Notes: generated by a model not told the origin, from the sequence alone. A stretch of DNA of 10,093 nt from Ktedonobacter sp. 13_1_20CM_4_53_11 (GCA_001919995.1 MNIY01000195.1:1-10093), one strand, 5' to 3'; counted from the stretch's first letter, positions 1-7,737 are shown. Program-made: numbers and translations.

Positions 1-2072
1 ACGCTCACCAGCAGGGCATGATTCACCGCGACCTCAAACCCGCCAATATTCTGCTCGACAAGCACAATACGGCGCGCAACCGCATGGGTGAACCCATTCT
101 CACCGACTTTGGTCTCGCCAGGCTGCTGAAATCGCCTGCTATTACGCTCACAGCTGTTCAGCTTGGCACCCCATTCTACATTGCACCCGAACAGGTGACG
201 GGCAATGCCGGCACTGAGCGCAGCGATATCTACTCTCTTGGGGTCATCCTTTATGAAATGGTCACCGGTACCCCTCCCTTTCAGGGCGACAACCCAACCG
301 CAGTAATGACGCAACACCTCAATACGGCACCGCCCTCTCCCGCGCTCATCAATCCGAACGTTCCACCTGCGCTGGAAATGGTCATTTTACGCTGCCTTGC
401 CAAGGAGCCGGCAGCACGCTTCCCCAGCGCCTCACTCCTGGCTGCCGCCATCGCAGAATCCTTGAACGTACCTGTACCGCAAAGCCTGGGCAGCCCTGCC
501 TTTCCTCTGAACGGTGAGTATATGCCAACATATATTATTCCCAGTTCTCCCGATTCATCGCCATGGAGCACGCCGTCTTCACCCGCGCTACCAGTTGCGA
601 AAACCCCGGCACCCGCGACGCCACCGCCCGCTTTGATGGCCCAATCTGGCTCATCGCCTGCCGTGAAGAGTTCTCATCTTCCGCCTTCGCAACCGTATCC
701 AACGGCAACATCGGGCGGACAGGTTACTCCTGCACTCTCTTCCGGTGGCATCACTGGCAGCGGTTCTTCTGCACCAGCACAGTCACCACCGATGACACCG
801 CCGCCATTGTCTGCACCCACACCGCCACCAACACCCGCGAAACATCGCAGAGGGCTACTCTTCGGGTTGATCACCCTGATCATCGTCCTGCTGGTTGGCT
901 CCCTGGGAGGCTACTTCCTGTTCTTGCAACCTGGTCGAGGCACGCTCCCGCCAGGTCCGGTAGCCGGGCATGCTTTCTATGTCAGCAGCGGACAATTAGC
1001 AAACGGTGCGCAAGGCATAGCCGATCAGTTACAGGTCGATTTGCAAAACGTCCAGGCCCCTCCAACAGGGAAAAGCTACTACCTCTGGCTGCTGCCTGAT
1101 AAAGATACGACACCAAAACCAGACCTGTTGGGGCCAGCGCCAATACACCCGCCCATCCTGCTGACCAATCGCTTGCCTGTGCAGCAGAATGGGAGCGTCC
1201 ATTACCAATACCTGGGCGATGCGCAACACAACGACCTGCTCTCAGCAACCAGCCGCCTGCTCATCACGCTGGAAGATGCAGGGAAAAACCAGGCCAGCCC
1301 ATCAACCGACCGTTCTAGCTGGGTCTACTATGCGGAACTGCCCCAGGCACTCATCCCGCAAGACCCTACCGGTTTGAGGGGACTTGATCACCTTCGTCAC
1401 CTGTACTATAACGAGGACCACCTCCAGGTGTTAGCGCTCGACGGCGGGCTAGATATCTGGGTCTTTAGAAATACGGCAAAGCTTCTGGAGTGGTCCACCA
1501 GTGCGCGAGATGACTTCGATGGCACAACAAGAAATTATGAGTTGATGCACGCCCTGTTCACCAGTATCCTGGACTATCTCGATGGTACACCAAACGTTCA
1601 TGTCGATGTACCGCCCGACACACCTGTAACGGCCGATCCCAGTATTGCCAGAGTGGGCCTCCTGACGGTGGACACAACGCGGCAGGGAGTAGCGAAGTTT
1701 CTCGCAAGTGATCCCCCTGGCGACCTCGATCATATGAAGCTTCATCTCAATCAGCTGAACAGGGCGCCCGACGCAACACCGCAGATGCATACGCTCTCGC
1801 AGGAAATTGCTGGTGCGCTTGACAATGTGAAGGGATGGCTGCAACAAGTTCGTACAGATGCCAAACAGCTCTTCCATATGACGCCTGCTCAATTGGCACA
1901 GCCTGCGGCACGCGATGTACTGGACGACCTGGTCACACACGTCACGTACGCCTACATTGGCCAGCTTGACCCGATCACGGACACCCTCAAACCTGGTGTG
2001 CTCCAGGCGCACTATGACGTGCTGAAGCTGGCAACCTTCGACATCACAAAGAATGTGCCAAAGCAGCTGTGA
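1..2072 (+). CDS. Membrane-anchored Ser/Thr protein kinase, 5'-truncated by window edge
   Basis: Partial gene of 689 whole visible codons; the frame is open to base 1, so the ATP-binding N-lobe lies upstream. Counting from the Met codon at 18, the Hanks-type catalytic loop MIHRDLKPAN gives catalytic Asp5, Lys7 and Asn10. DFG is at 30-32 and APE at 56-58. The kinase domain ends near 150. A Pro/Ser/Thr-rich linker (about 155-275) leads to one transmembrane helix (about 280-303), which predicts a cytoplasmic kinase and an outside C-terminus. The outside part has a domain (about 313-445, with YYLWLLPD at 354-361) that is also present in the next gene, then about 240 further residues (445-684) that the next kinase lacks and that I do not recognise. 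The role is presumably phosphorylation signalling in response to something at the cell surface; ligand and substrates are unknown. It ends 31 bp before the next kinase, so co-transcription is likely. Kinase identity is certain; the outside domain's function is not. Confidence 0.93.
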   Translation, partial: AHQQGMIHRDLKPANILLDKHNTARNRMGEPILTDFGLARLLKSPAITLTAVQLGTPFYIAPEQVTGNAGTERSDIYSLGVILYEMVTGTPPFQGDNPTAVMTQHLNTAPPSPALINPNVPPALEMVILRCLAKEPAARFPSASLLAAAIAESLNVPVPQSLGSPAFPLNGEYMPTYIIPSSPDSSPWSTPSSPALPVAKTPAPATPPPALMAQSGSSPAVKSSHLPPSQPYPTATSGGQVTPALSSGGITGSGSSAPAQSPPMTPPPLSAPTPPPTPAKHRRGLLFGLITLIIVLLVGSLGGYFLFLQPGRGTLPPGPVAGHAFYVSSGQLANGAQGIADQLQVDLQNVQAPPTGKSYYLWLLPDKDTTPKPDLLGPAPIHPPILLTNRLPVQQNGSVHYQYLGDAQHNDLLSATSRLLITLEDAGKNQASPSTDRSSWVYYAELPQALIPQDPTGLRGLDHLRHLYYNEDHLQVLALDGGLDIWVFRNTAKLLEWSTSARDDFDGTTRNYELMHALFTSILDYLDGTPNVHVDVPPDTPVTADPSIARVGLLTVDTTRQGVAKFLASDPPGDLDHMKLHLNQLNRAPDATPQMHTLSQEIAGALDNVKGWLQQVRTDAKQLFHMTPAQLAQPAARDVLDDLVTHVTYAYIGQLDPITDTLKPGVLQAHYDVLKLATFDITKNVPKQL

Positions 2073-2093
2073 TCTGGATCAAGCACACGAGGC

Positions 2094-2098
2094 AGGAG
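2094..2098 (+). promoter_or_regulatory. Ribosome binding site setting the second kinase start
   Basis: AGGAG lies 5 nt before the ATG at 2104. It favours this start over the in-frame ATG at 2053, which lies inside the preceding gene and would add 17 residues that do not look like kinase sequence. Confidence 0.7.
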
Positions 2099-2103
2099 CA
2101 AGC

Positions 2104-3810
2104 ATGAGCACGGAGCCACGCCACCTTGGCAAATACGAACTGCGAGAACGCCTGGCACGTGGTGGGCAGGGCGAAGTGTGGAAGGCTTTTGATACCCAAC
2201 TACGACGCTATGTCGCTATTAAGCAACTCCACACCAATATGCAGTCTGATCCGGATTTCACCTCTCGTTTCGAGCGTGAAGCACAATTTATTGCCTCGCT
2301 GCACCATCCCAATATCGTGCAAATTCACGACTTTCAACTCGTCCATTCTCCTGACTCGGACATCACCACAGCCTATATGGTGATGGATTATATCGAAGGA
2401 CCGACGCTCGCTGACTATATCCGTAACACATCGCACAAAGGGCAATTCCCGGCCCCCCATGACATTGTGTACATCTTCACAGCAGTCAGCCTCGCTCTTG
2501 ACTATGCCCATGAGAGGGGGATGATCCATCGCGACATCAAACCCGCCAACATCATCCTTGACCAGCGCCTTCCCAGGAGGAACGCTATAGGCTCGCCTAT
2601 CCTCACAGACTTCGGCATTGCCAAATTACAAGGAGTTTCGGCCGACACGACCAAAGTGCTCGGTACACCCCTCTATGTCTCGCCCGAACAAGCGCGAGGG
2701 CTTGCGGGCGATAAGCGGAGCGACCTGTACTCACTCGGAATCATCCTCTATGAAATGACCACAGGCGTCACGCCATTTCGTGGCGATTCCGTCATGGCTA
2801 TCCTTTTGCAACATTTCCAGGAACCTCCCACGCCGCCTGATCAGATCAACCCGCATATTCCGCCAACCTTATCCGAGGTCATTCTTAAAAGCATCGCGAA
2901 AGAGCCGGATGAGCGTTTCTCCAGCGCGTCTGCCATGACCATCGCAGTGGCTGGGTCCTTCAACGTAGTTGTTCCTGCCGAACTGATCAAACCCGACGCC
3001 ACGCCCGATGTTGACGGGTCGAACTCCTACAATCCACTACAGCCTTCCCAGCCATTGGGGATGACTCCAGTCCCTTTAACACCATTCTCATTCCAACCCT
3101 CACATCCCCCAATTACCTCGTCACCTTCCGCATTCACGCCACCTGCAAGCGACAGGCAAACTCCTTTAACGGCTCCCGCTGACAGCAGACAGGAAAGCCC
3201 CTTGTCCCCAAACGCGGGCGCGAACGCGCCTACCGGCGTCAAAGCACAACCGTCCCAGGTACCTTCACCAGGGCTTGCCCCTGCCCCGATAGCGCGAAGA
3301 ACCCGCATCGTCTTGATCACTTTGCTCGCCTTGCTCGCTGCTGCTGTTGCCGGCTCAGGTCTTCTCTTTGCCCTTAGCCGAACGACCACACCACCCCCAT
3401 CAAATTCGGTCGCAGGGCATCTCCGCTTTCTCAGCAGCCCAAATGCTCCTCGAGGCAGCCTCGACGAGGTGGAGATTACTATTCAGACTATCCCAGACGC
3501 GCCTCCAGGGGAGCGCTATTATGCGTGGTTGCAGATCAATAATGAAAACTTATTGCCCATCAACTGGCCATTAACAACACAAAATGGCCGCCTGTCCTCT
3601 CCTACCCATATCAATCCGCTTCTGCTCAAGAACAAGCCTTATCTGTTTCTCATTACGCTAGAAAAGGCGAATACCGAACCACAAGTTGCTACCTTTGTCC
3701 CCAGCGCGCGTCTCTACTATGCCATCCTCCCAACTACTATCCAGCATCCGGCTACTTTTGATATTCGACCGTGTCCAAAAGGTGGCAACGCCGATGTTTG
3801 TATGTCTTGA
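2104..3810 (+). CDS. Membrane-anchored Ser/Thr protein kinase (PknB-like)
   Basis: Complete 568-aa Hanks-type kinase. The start at 2104 is chosen for its AGGAG site and because the kinase domain starts at once (YELRERLARGGQGEVWKA). Visible catalytic elements: glycine loop at 19-25, Lys40 in VAIK, alpha-C Glu59, catalytic loop IHRDIKPAN with Asp144, Lys146 and Asn149, DFG at 169-171 and SPE at 193-195. All are intact, so an active kinase is expected. As in the upstream paralogue, the stretch between the catalytic loop and DFG is some residues longer than in PknB. The kinase domain ends near 285. A Pro/Ser-rich linker (about 295-398) and one transmembrane helix (401-424) follow, then a short extracytoplasmic domain (about 435-548) related to that of the first kinase. 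It shares VAGH, YYxWL, a LITLE block and a YYAxLP block. The tail ends with two Cys (557 and 566). It is probably one operon with the preceding gene. The sensed signal and substrates cannot be read from sequence. Confidence 0.95.
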   Translation: MSTEPRHLGKYELRERLARGGQGEVWKAFDTQLRRYVAIKQLHTNMQSDPDFTSRFEREAQFIASLHHPNIVQIHDFQLVHSPDSDITTAYMVMDYIEGPTLADYIRNTSHKGQFPAPHDIVYIFTAVSLALDYAHERGMIHRDIKPANIILDQRLPRRNAIGSPILTDFGIAKLQGVSADTTKVLGTPLYVSPEQARGLAGDKRSDLYSLGIILYEMTTGVTPFRGDSVMAILLQHFQEPPTPPDQINPHIPPTLSEVILKSIAKEPDERFSSASAMTIAVAGSFNVVVPAELIKPDATPDVDGSNSYNPLQPSQPLGMTPVPLTPFSFQPSHPPITSSPSAFTPPASDRQTPLTAPADSRQESPLSPNAGANAPTGVKAQPSQVPSPGLAPAPIARRTRIVLITLLALLAAAVAGSGLLFALSRTTTPPPSNSVAGHLRFLSSPNAPRGSLDEVEITIQTIPDAPPGERYYAWLQINNENLLPINWPLTTQNGRLSSPTHINPLLLKNKPYLFLITLEKANTEPQVATFVPSARLYYAILPTTIQHPATFDIRPCPKGGNADVCMS

Positions 3811-3856
3811 AGATAAATAAGGTGAAGACGCTCAAGGCTGAGGATGAGAGCTGAAG

Positions 3857-4915
3857 CTACTTCTCCTCGCGTGTACTCACGCCTGCCTCCTCAAATGTGG
3901 CCATTTCACTGTGTGTATGTAACGCGGCCTCAATGAGGCTCATAGCCAGCACGGCTCCGGTCCCCTCTCCAAGCCGTAGCTTGAGATCGAGGAGAGGAGA
4001 GAGTCCAAGCCGCTCAAGAATCAGGTGATGCCCTCGTTCCACTGAGACATGTCCGGCAAGTAGATACTCGCGAACAAGCGGATTTAGCTCGATCGCTATC
4101 AGCGCTGCAGCACCCGAGATGAAGCCATCGATGACAACAGGAACACGGCGAGAGGCAGCTGCCACTATAACGCCAACCAGTCCGGCGATCTCTAACCCCC
4201 CTACTTTCATAAGCACGTCGAGGGGGTCTTGAGGATTGGGGACATGGCGTGCAAGCGCTTTTTCAATTACCTGTATCTTGTGAGCTAGCTGCTCATCGTC
4301 GATCCCCGTTCCACGGCCGGTGACGAGCGCTACCGGCATTTGCAGCAGCGAGGCAGTAATGGCGCTCGCAGCCGTTGTGTTGCCAATACCCATATCTCCG
4401 GTTGCTACAAGGTCAATTCCCTGGTCTAGCTGAGCATCAAAGATATCGATCCCGACCTGGATCGCCTCCAGCATTTGCACGTGGGTCATGGCTGGCTCCA
4501 GCGCCATGTCGGCCGTGCCAAAAGCCACCTTCCGCGAGAGTAGGTCAGGGTGAGAGATATCGGCCGCTACTCCTACATCGACGACGATGACCTTTGCCCC
4601 CACAAAATGAGCGAGGGCGTTGATTGCTGCTCCACCCTGGAGGAAATTGTAGACCATCTGCAGCGTCACAGCGGAAGGATACGCGCTGACACCTTCGTTT
4701 GTGACACCATGATCCCCGGCCATGATGATGACCGCTTTTCGTTCTATCCGCGGTACGGGATGACCGGTGATACCCGCAATTTGCACAGCGATATCCTCAA
4801 GCCTCCCGAGGCTGCCCGCTGGTTTTGTCAACTGTTGCTGGCGAGCGCTCGCCAGTTCCATCGCAGCAGTATCGAGGGGTTCAACGCTTATCGCTCTGTC
4901 ACGTATATGTTGCAT
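3857..4915 (-). CDS. cobT: Nicotinate-nucleotide--dimethylbenzimidazole phosphoribosyltransferase
   Basis: 352 aa, normal length for CobT. It transfers phosphoribose from nicotinate mononucleotide to dimethylbenzimidazole, giving alpha-ribazole 5'-phosphate, the lower-ligand half of cobalamin. Family signatures run in order: KPAGSLGRLE (31-40), MAGDHGVTNEGVSAYP (65-80), GDMGIGNTT (173-181), GGLEIAGLVG (239-248), IDGFISGAAALIA (262-274), GHVSVERGH (288-296) and LGEGTGA (315-321). Glu317 falls at the same number as the catalytic base known in the Salmonella enzyme. Position 174 is Asp where Salmonella has Glu. The gene is convergent with the kinase operon, with 46 bp between the stops and no clear terminator there. 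It is divergent from cobC. Its ribosome site is weak: AGAAAGAAGA ending about 7 nt before the ATG. Family assignment is secure. Confidence 0.97.
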   Translation of the reverse strand: MQHIRDRAISVEPLDTAAMELASARQQQLTKPAGSLGRLEDIAVQIAGITGHPVPRIERKAVIIMAGDHGVTNEGVSAYPSAVTLQMVYNFLQGGAAINALAHFVGAKVIVVDVGVAADISHPDLLSRKVAFGTADMALEPAMTHVQMLEAIQVGIDIFDAQLDQGIDLVATGDMGIGNTTAASAITASLLQMPVALVTGRGTGIDDEQLAHKIQVIEKALARHVPNPQDPLDVLMKVGGLEIAGLVGVIVAAASRRVPVVIDGFISGAAALIAIELNPLVREYLLAGHVSVERGHHLILERLGLSPLLDLKLRLGEGTGAVLAMSLIEAALHTHSEMATFEEAGVSTREEK

Positions 4916-4961
4916 ACTGTTGTCTTCTTTCTGTTGTATGCTGTAGAGGAGAGATGCCAGG

Positions 4962-4977
4962 GATGAAATATTTCATC
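4962..4977. promoter_or_regulatory. Perfect 16-bp palindrome, candidate operator
   Basis: GATGAAATATTTCATC is fully self-complementary with no central spacer. It lies in the spacer between divergent cobT and cobC, 47 bp upstream of the cobT start and 27 bp upstream of a TATAAT box on the plus strand. Its place and symmetry suit a dimeric regulator acting on both transcripts. The protein is unknown, and an operator role is inference. Confidence 0.5.
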
Positions 4978-5003
4978 AACTCTGAGTATCTCACGGTGCA
5001 TTC

Positions 5004-5009
5004 TATAAT
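5004..5009 (+). promoter_or_regulatory. Candidate -10 box for the cobC-cobS-cobU operon
   Basis: A perfect TATAAT lies 102 bp before the chosen cobC start. No good -35 hexamer is at the expected distance (TCTGAG with a 17-bp spacer), so the promoter may need an activator or be weak. Transcription would begin near 5016, only about 5 nt before the in-frame ATG at 5021. That argues for the ATG at 5111 as the real start unless the message is nearly leaderless. Confidence 0.4.
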
Positions 5010-5110
5010 GGCAGTGTCATATGAGTCCAGTTGTGCAACAGCAGGCTTCTCCGTTGTTGCCAGGCCTCCCAGTATGTGACACGTTTGCTTGTTATGTAAA
5101 GAAACGATTT

Positions 5111-5872
5111 ATGGTCGAAGTAAAGACAGGGGCTACAACAGCAAAAAGCAGCGAAGATCAAAAAACCAGGCGTCTGTGGCTCGTCCGGCATGGGCTTACC
5201 AGGTGGAACACGCAGCAACGTTTCTGCGGACACAGTGACATTCCGCTTTCAGCGGGGGGACGAGTACAAGCTCGCTGGCTTGCACGGCGATTACAGGAAG
5301 AGGCAATTGCCGTCATTTACACGAGCGACCTGGCGAGAGCGCGAGAGACGGCGGAGACGATCGCCAGTCAAAGCACACAAGCGGTACCAGTAAAGGTATC
5401 GACAGCGTGGCGCGAGATAGATTTTGGCGCCTGGGAAGGACTGACCTATGCGGAGATTGCAGAGCAGTTCAAAGACCAGTTGGGCTTCTTTACCGATCCG
5501 GAGCAGTATTCACCGCCGGGAGGAGAGTCGCTGGCACATATGCTCCAGCGAGTCATGGATGAGCTGGCAGCGATTGCGCGTAGCGACGACAGGTCGATAA
5601 AAGATGACGTGGTGATTGTGAGCCACGGCGGGCCCCTGCGCGTCCTGCTGTGCAGGATACTGAAGATGCCATTGGAGCGCCAGTGGCAATTACGGATTGA
5701 TCCTGGTTCACTTAGTGCGCTTGATCTCCTCCCAATCAACGAGCCATGGGTTCCGCGGGCGATCCTTGCATCGCTGAATGTCCAGCGTTCCAGGGGTGCT
5801 GGCCGTGCCGCAAAAAATTCGGCCTCTCCAGAAGCAGCTTCCGGGAGCTTGCGAATAGAAGGAGTGATGTGA
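5111..5872 (+). CDS. cobC: Histidine phosphatase, probable alpha-ribazole-5'-phosphate phosphatase
   Basis: 253 aa from the chosen start. It belongs to the phosphoglycerate mutase-like histidine phosphatase family: LVRHG carries the phospho-accepting His27, REIDFGAWEG holds Glu102 as likely proton donor, and SHGG holds His172. In this setting the probable job is removing the phosphate from alpha-ribazole phosphate, or from cobalamin phosphate after CobS. The core is followed by a polar tail of about 30 residues (222-253) not expected in the family. An in-frame ATG at 5021 would add 30 residues, but it has no ribosome site and sits almost at the predicted transcript start. The start at 5111 has only a weak AAAGAAA site, so the start is not firm. 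The stop is separated by 1 nt from the cobS start, which suggests translational coupling. The family is broad, so the substrate rests mainly on the neighbours. Confidence 0.87.
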   Translation: MVEVKTGATTAKSSEDQKTRRLWLVRHGLTRWNTQQRFCGHSDIPLSAGGRVQARWLARRLQEEAIAVIYTSDLARARETAETIASQSTQAVPVKVSTAWREIDFGAWEGLTYAEIAEQFKDQLGFFTDPEQYSPPGGESLAHMLQRVMDELAAIARSDDRSIKDDVVIVSHGGPLRVLLCRILKMPLERQWQLRIDPGSLSALDLLPINEPWVPRAILASLNVQRSRGAGRAAKNSASPEAASGSLRIEGVM

Positions 5873-5873
5873 G

Positions 5874-6707
5874 ATGGCTGGAAAGCAGAAGCAGCAGTTT
5901 CCCAGGGGAATGCAGGATCTTCTTGCGAGCGTGAGGAGTGAGTTCCTGAGCCAATATATGGAGTTGGTTGCGGCAGTGCGTTTCCTCTCTGTGCTACCCA
6001 TGCCAGGGAGAATGCAGCCTCTTGAGAAAGATGAGACTGCGCCTCACCTCGAGGTCGGCTCTACATATTTTCCGCTGGTAGGCCTGCTGCTGGCATGCCT
6101 GCTCTGGGTCCTTGTGCTGCTACTCACGCCGCTCGTCCCACAACTAGTACTGGCCGCCCTGCTCGTTGTAGCACTGGTCATACTCACGGGGGGGCTCCAT
6201 CTCGATGGGCTCATGGATTCCTGCGATGGTCTCTTCGGCGGCAGCACGCGTGAGCGCAAATTGGAGATCATGCGCGATAGCCGTGTCGGCAGTTTCGGTG
6301 TGCTCGGCGGGGCATGCGTCTTGTTGCTCAAATTCGCACTGTTCGCCAGTGTAAGTAGACACGCGCTCCCACTTGCCTTGCTGGTAGCGTTGCCCTCTGC
6401 CCGTTGGGCCATGGTACTGGCGTTGCGCGTCTTTCCCAGTGCAATTGCCACAGGGCTAGGAGCCACGTTTCACCAGGCTACCACGACTGAAGGATTCGTA
6501 CTGGCAGGCCTCGTCGCATTGGCAATTGTGCTGGTCGCGGGGCAGTTTACCGGCCTGATGGTATGGGTGATGGTGACCGTGACAGCGTTAGCGCTGGGAT
6601 TCTGGATAACCAGGAGCATTGGAGGGCTGACGGGTGATAACTATGGAGCCATTGAAGAAGTGGTAGAGGTAGTGGCGCTGCTGGTATTGGTGATAGGACG
6701 AGCGTGA
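5874..6707 (+). CDS. cobS: Adenosylcobinamide-GDP ribazoletransferase (cobalamin synthase)
   Basis: 277-aa integral membrane enzyme that joins adenosylcobinamide-GDP to alpha-ribazole (or its phosphate), completing cobalamin at the cytoplasmic membrane. Signatures: GGLHLDGLMDSCDGLFGG (106-123, with Asp111, Asp115 and Asp118 as likely metal or phosphate ligands), EIMRDSRVGSFG (131-142) and GLTGDNYGAIEEV (251-263). Hydrophobic segments occur near 65-104, 141-160, 164-186, 206-244 and 260-275. AAGGAG at 5859-5864 lies 9 nt before the ATG and supports this start. It leaves about 28 charged residues before the usual family start-like segment (MELVAAVRFLSVLP, 29-42), a modest N-terminal extension. 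It follows cobC by 1 nt and precedes cobU by 19 nt, so it lies mid-operon. Confidence 0.96.
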   Translation: MAGKQKQQFPRGMQDLLASVRSEFLSQYMELVAAVRFLSVLPMPGRMQPLEKDETAPHLEVGSTYFPLVGLLLACLLWVLVLLLTPLVPQLVLAALLVVALVILTGGLHLDGLMDSCDGLFGGSTRERKLEIMRDSRVGSFGVLGGACVLLLKFALFASVSRHALPLALLVALPSARWAMVLALRVFPSAIATGLGATFHQATTTEGFVLAGLVALAIVLVAGQFTGLMVWVMVTVTALALGFWITRSIGGLTGDNYGAIEEVVEVVALLVLVIGRA

Positions 6708-6726
6708 ATAAAAGGAGTTTCCCCTT

Positions 6727-7374
6727 GTGAGCGAGAACCAGGAGCAGTCCCTACCGTCTTCAGAGGAAGCAGTTGTCCCACGGCTGATTCTGATATTGGG
6801 AGGGGCTCGTAGCGGGAAGAGCGCCTTTGCTGAACGATTGGCCGCCGGCAGCGGGCGGTCTGTCGCGTTCATTGCGACAGCTACAGCCGGCGACGATGAG
6901 ATGCGCTCGCGCATTGCTCGTCACCGTGCATCTCGCCCCAAAGGGTGGTATACACTTGAGGAATCGCTTGATCTGGCCAGCGCAGTGCGTAGAGCGGGTG
7001 AGCTTGCAGATGTGTTGCTGTTAGACTGCGTGACGCTGTGGTTGGGGAATGTGTTGTTGCAAGAGTCTGTGCAGCATGAAAAAGATGACGAGGTGGAGTT
7101 TCATACAGCGGGCAGGCTTTTTAATGAAAGGGCATTGAAAGAGTGTGAAGCACTGCTCGCTGTGGTGAAGTCGCTGAGTCCGGACAAGACACTCATCGTA
7201 GTCACCAACGAGGTTGGCCTTGGTATTGTTCCAGCCTATCCTCTTGGCCGGCTCTATCGAGATACGCTTGGATATATCAACCAGCGCCTTGCACAGGCAG
7301 CAGATCGTGTGTACCTGATGATGGCAGGAATGGCGATAGATATCAAACGTTTGCACGAAGAGGCTTCACTGTAA
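6727..7374 (+). CDS. cobU: Adenosylcobinamide kinase / adenosylcobinamide-phosphate guanylyltransferase
   Basis: 215 aa, starting at GTG. AAAGGAG at 6711-6717 lies 9 nt upstream and supports the GTG start. This bifunctional cytoplasmic enzyme phosphorylates adenosylcobinamide and then transfers GMP from GTP to give adenosylcobinamide-GDP, the substrate of CobS. Visible motifs: P-loop GGARSGKS (25-32), DDEMRSRIARHRASRP (56-71), LLLDCVTLWLGN (97-108, Walker B-like) and VVTNEVGLGIVP (158-169) followed by GRLYRDTLGYINQRLA. His66 in RHRASRP aligns with the guanylylated His46 of Salmonella CobU. The first 18 residues are a polar extension relative to the enteric protein. It is the last gene of the cobC-cobS-cobU run. 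No hairpin terminator is evident after it, and the next promoter begins 22 bp past the stop. Confidence 0.96.
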   Translation: MSENQEQSLPSSEEAVVPRLILILGGARSGKSAFAERLAAGSGRSVAFIATATAGDDEMRSRIARHRASRPKGWYTLEESLDLASAVRRAGELADVLLLDCVTLWLGNVLLQESVQHEKDDEVEFHTAGRLFNERALKECEALLAVVKSLSPDKTLIVVTNEVGLGIVPAYPLGRLYRDTLGYINQRLAQAADRVYLMMAGMAIDIKRLHEEASL

Positions 7375-7396
7375 GTAAGGCCTGGTAGAGATCCGT

Positions 7397-7426
7397 TTGA
7401 CATCCTCAGCCTTCAATGCATATACT
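7397..7426 (+). promoter_or_regulatory. Housekeeping-type promoter for the riboswitch-btuF transcript
   Basis: A perfect -35 TTGACA (7397-7402) and a -10 TATACT (7421-7426) are separated by 18 bp. The predicted start is near 7433, about 18 nt before the aptamer's outer stem. The B12-binding protein gene therefore probably has its own transcript, separate from the cob operon. Confidence 0.75.
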
Positions 7427-7450
7427 ACATCTATCAACATAACTATTGTG

Positions 7451-7637
7451 CTCATTGGGTGGCCTATCAGTATAGGCAGAATAGGGAAGCCGGTGCAAAT
7501 CCGGCGCAGTCGCGCTACTGTAACTGGTGAGCGACTCATCCTCTCATGAAGAAGAGAGCAAGCCACCATTCTGAATTGAATGGGAAGGCAGGATGAGGAG
7601 CGCTTGGAGCCAGGAGCCAGGAGACCTGCCCGATGAG
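7451..7637 (+). promoter_or_regulatory. Cobalamin riboswitch aptamer
   Basis: The conserved blocks of the cobalamin riboswitch family appear in order: GGGAAGCCGGTGCAAATCCG (7484-7503), CGCGCTACTGTAACTGGTGA (7511-7530), AGCCACC (7561-7567), GGGAAGG (7582-7588) and the B12 box GCCAGGAGACCTGCC (7616-7630). Stems that pair on inspection are an outer closing stem 7451-7457 with 7631-7637 (7 bp, one G-U), 7475-7479 with 7626-7630, 7489-7493 with 7501-7505, 7509-7513 with 7531-7535, 7541-7545 with 7554-7558 and 7566-7571 with 7578-7583. It should bind a cobalamin and lower expression of the downstream gene when B12 is plentiful. A local hairpin, 7462-7467 with 7472-7477, overlaps one strand of the inner stem and could compete with it. 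GGAGCCA is duplicated just before the B12 box (7606-7619). Confidence 0.96.
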
Positions 7638-7737
7638 GAATGCTCAAGATCCTTCGCGTAAGAGGAGTGAGCTGCCGAGACATCGACGACTTCAGTGAAG
7701 GAACGCTTCACGCCTTGTGTCTATGCGTGTTCTTGGT

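Noticed and set aside
563..1099. Plus-strand reading frame (178 codons) inside the first kinase
   Set aside because: It is an alternative frame of the Pro-rich linker, where biased codons keep other frames open; its protein shows no sensible domain.
1449..2012. Long minus-strand reading frame (187 codons) opposite the first kinase
   Set aside because: It lies wholly within the kinase's real coding strand, has no ribosome site, and its protein is rich in Cys, Arg and His with no family features; it is a mirror frame.
3811..3856. Possible bidirectional terminator between the convergent kinase and cobT genes
   Set aside because: Only weak short pairings are seen (GCTC with GAGC-like bases) and no T run on either strand.
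5002..5009. Minus-strand -10 (TATAGA) overlapping the plus-strand TATAAT, as a cobT promoter
   Set aside because: The best -35 partner, TGGACT with a 16-bp spacer, matches only four of six bases; too weak to call.
5021..5110. Upstream in-frame ATG for cobC
   Set aside because: It has no ribosome site, lies almost at the predicted transcript start, and adds 30 residues before a motif that normally sits near the N-terminus. It remains possible if the message is nearly leaderless.
7606..7626. Short tandem repeat considered as the start of a repeat or CRISPR array
   Set aside because: The three 7-mers are part of the cobalamin riboswitch box; there are no spacers or further copies.
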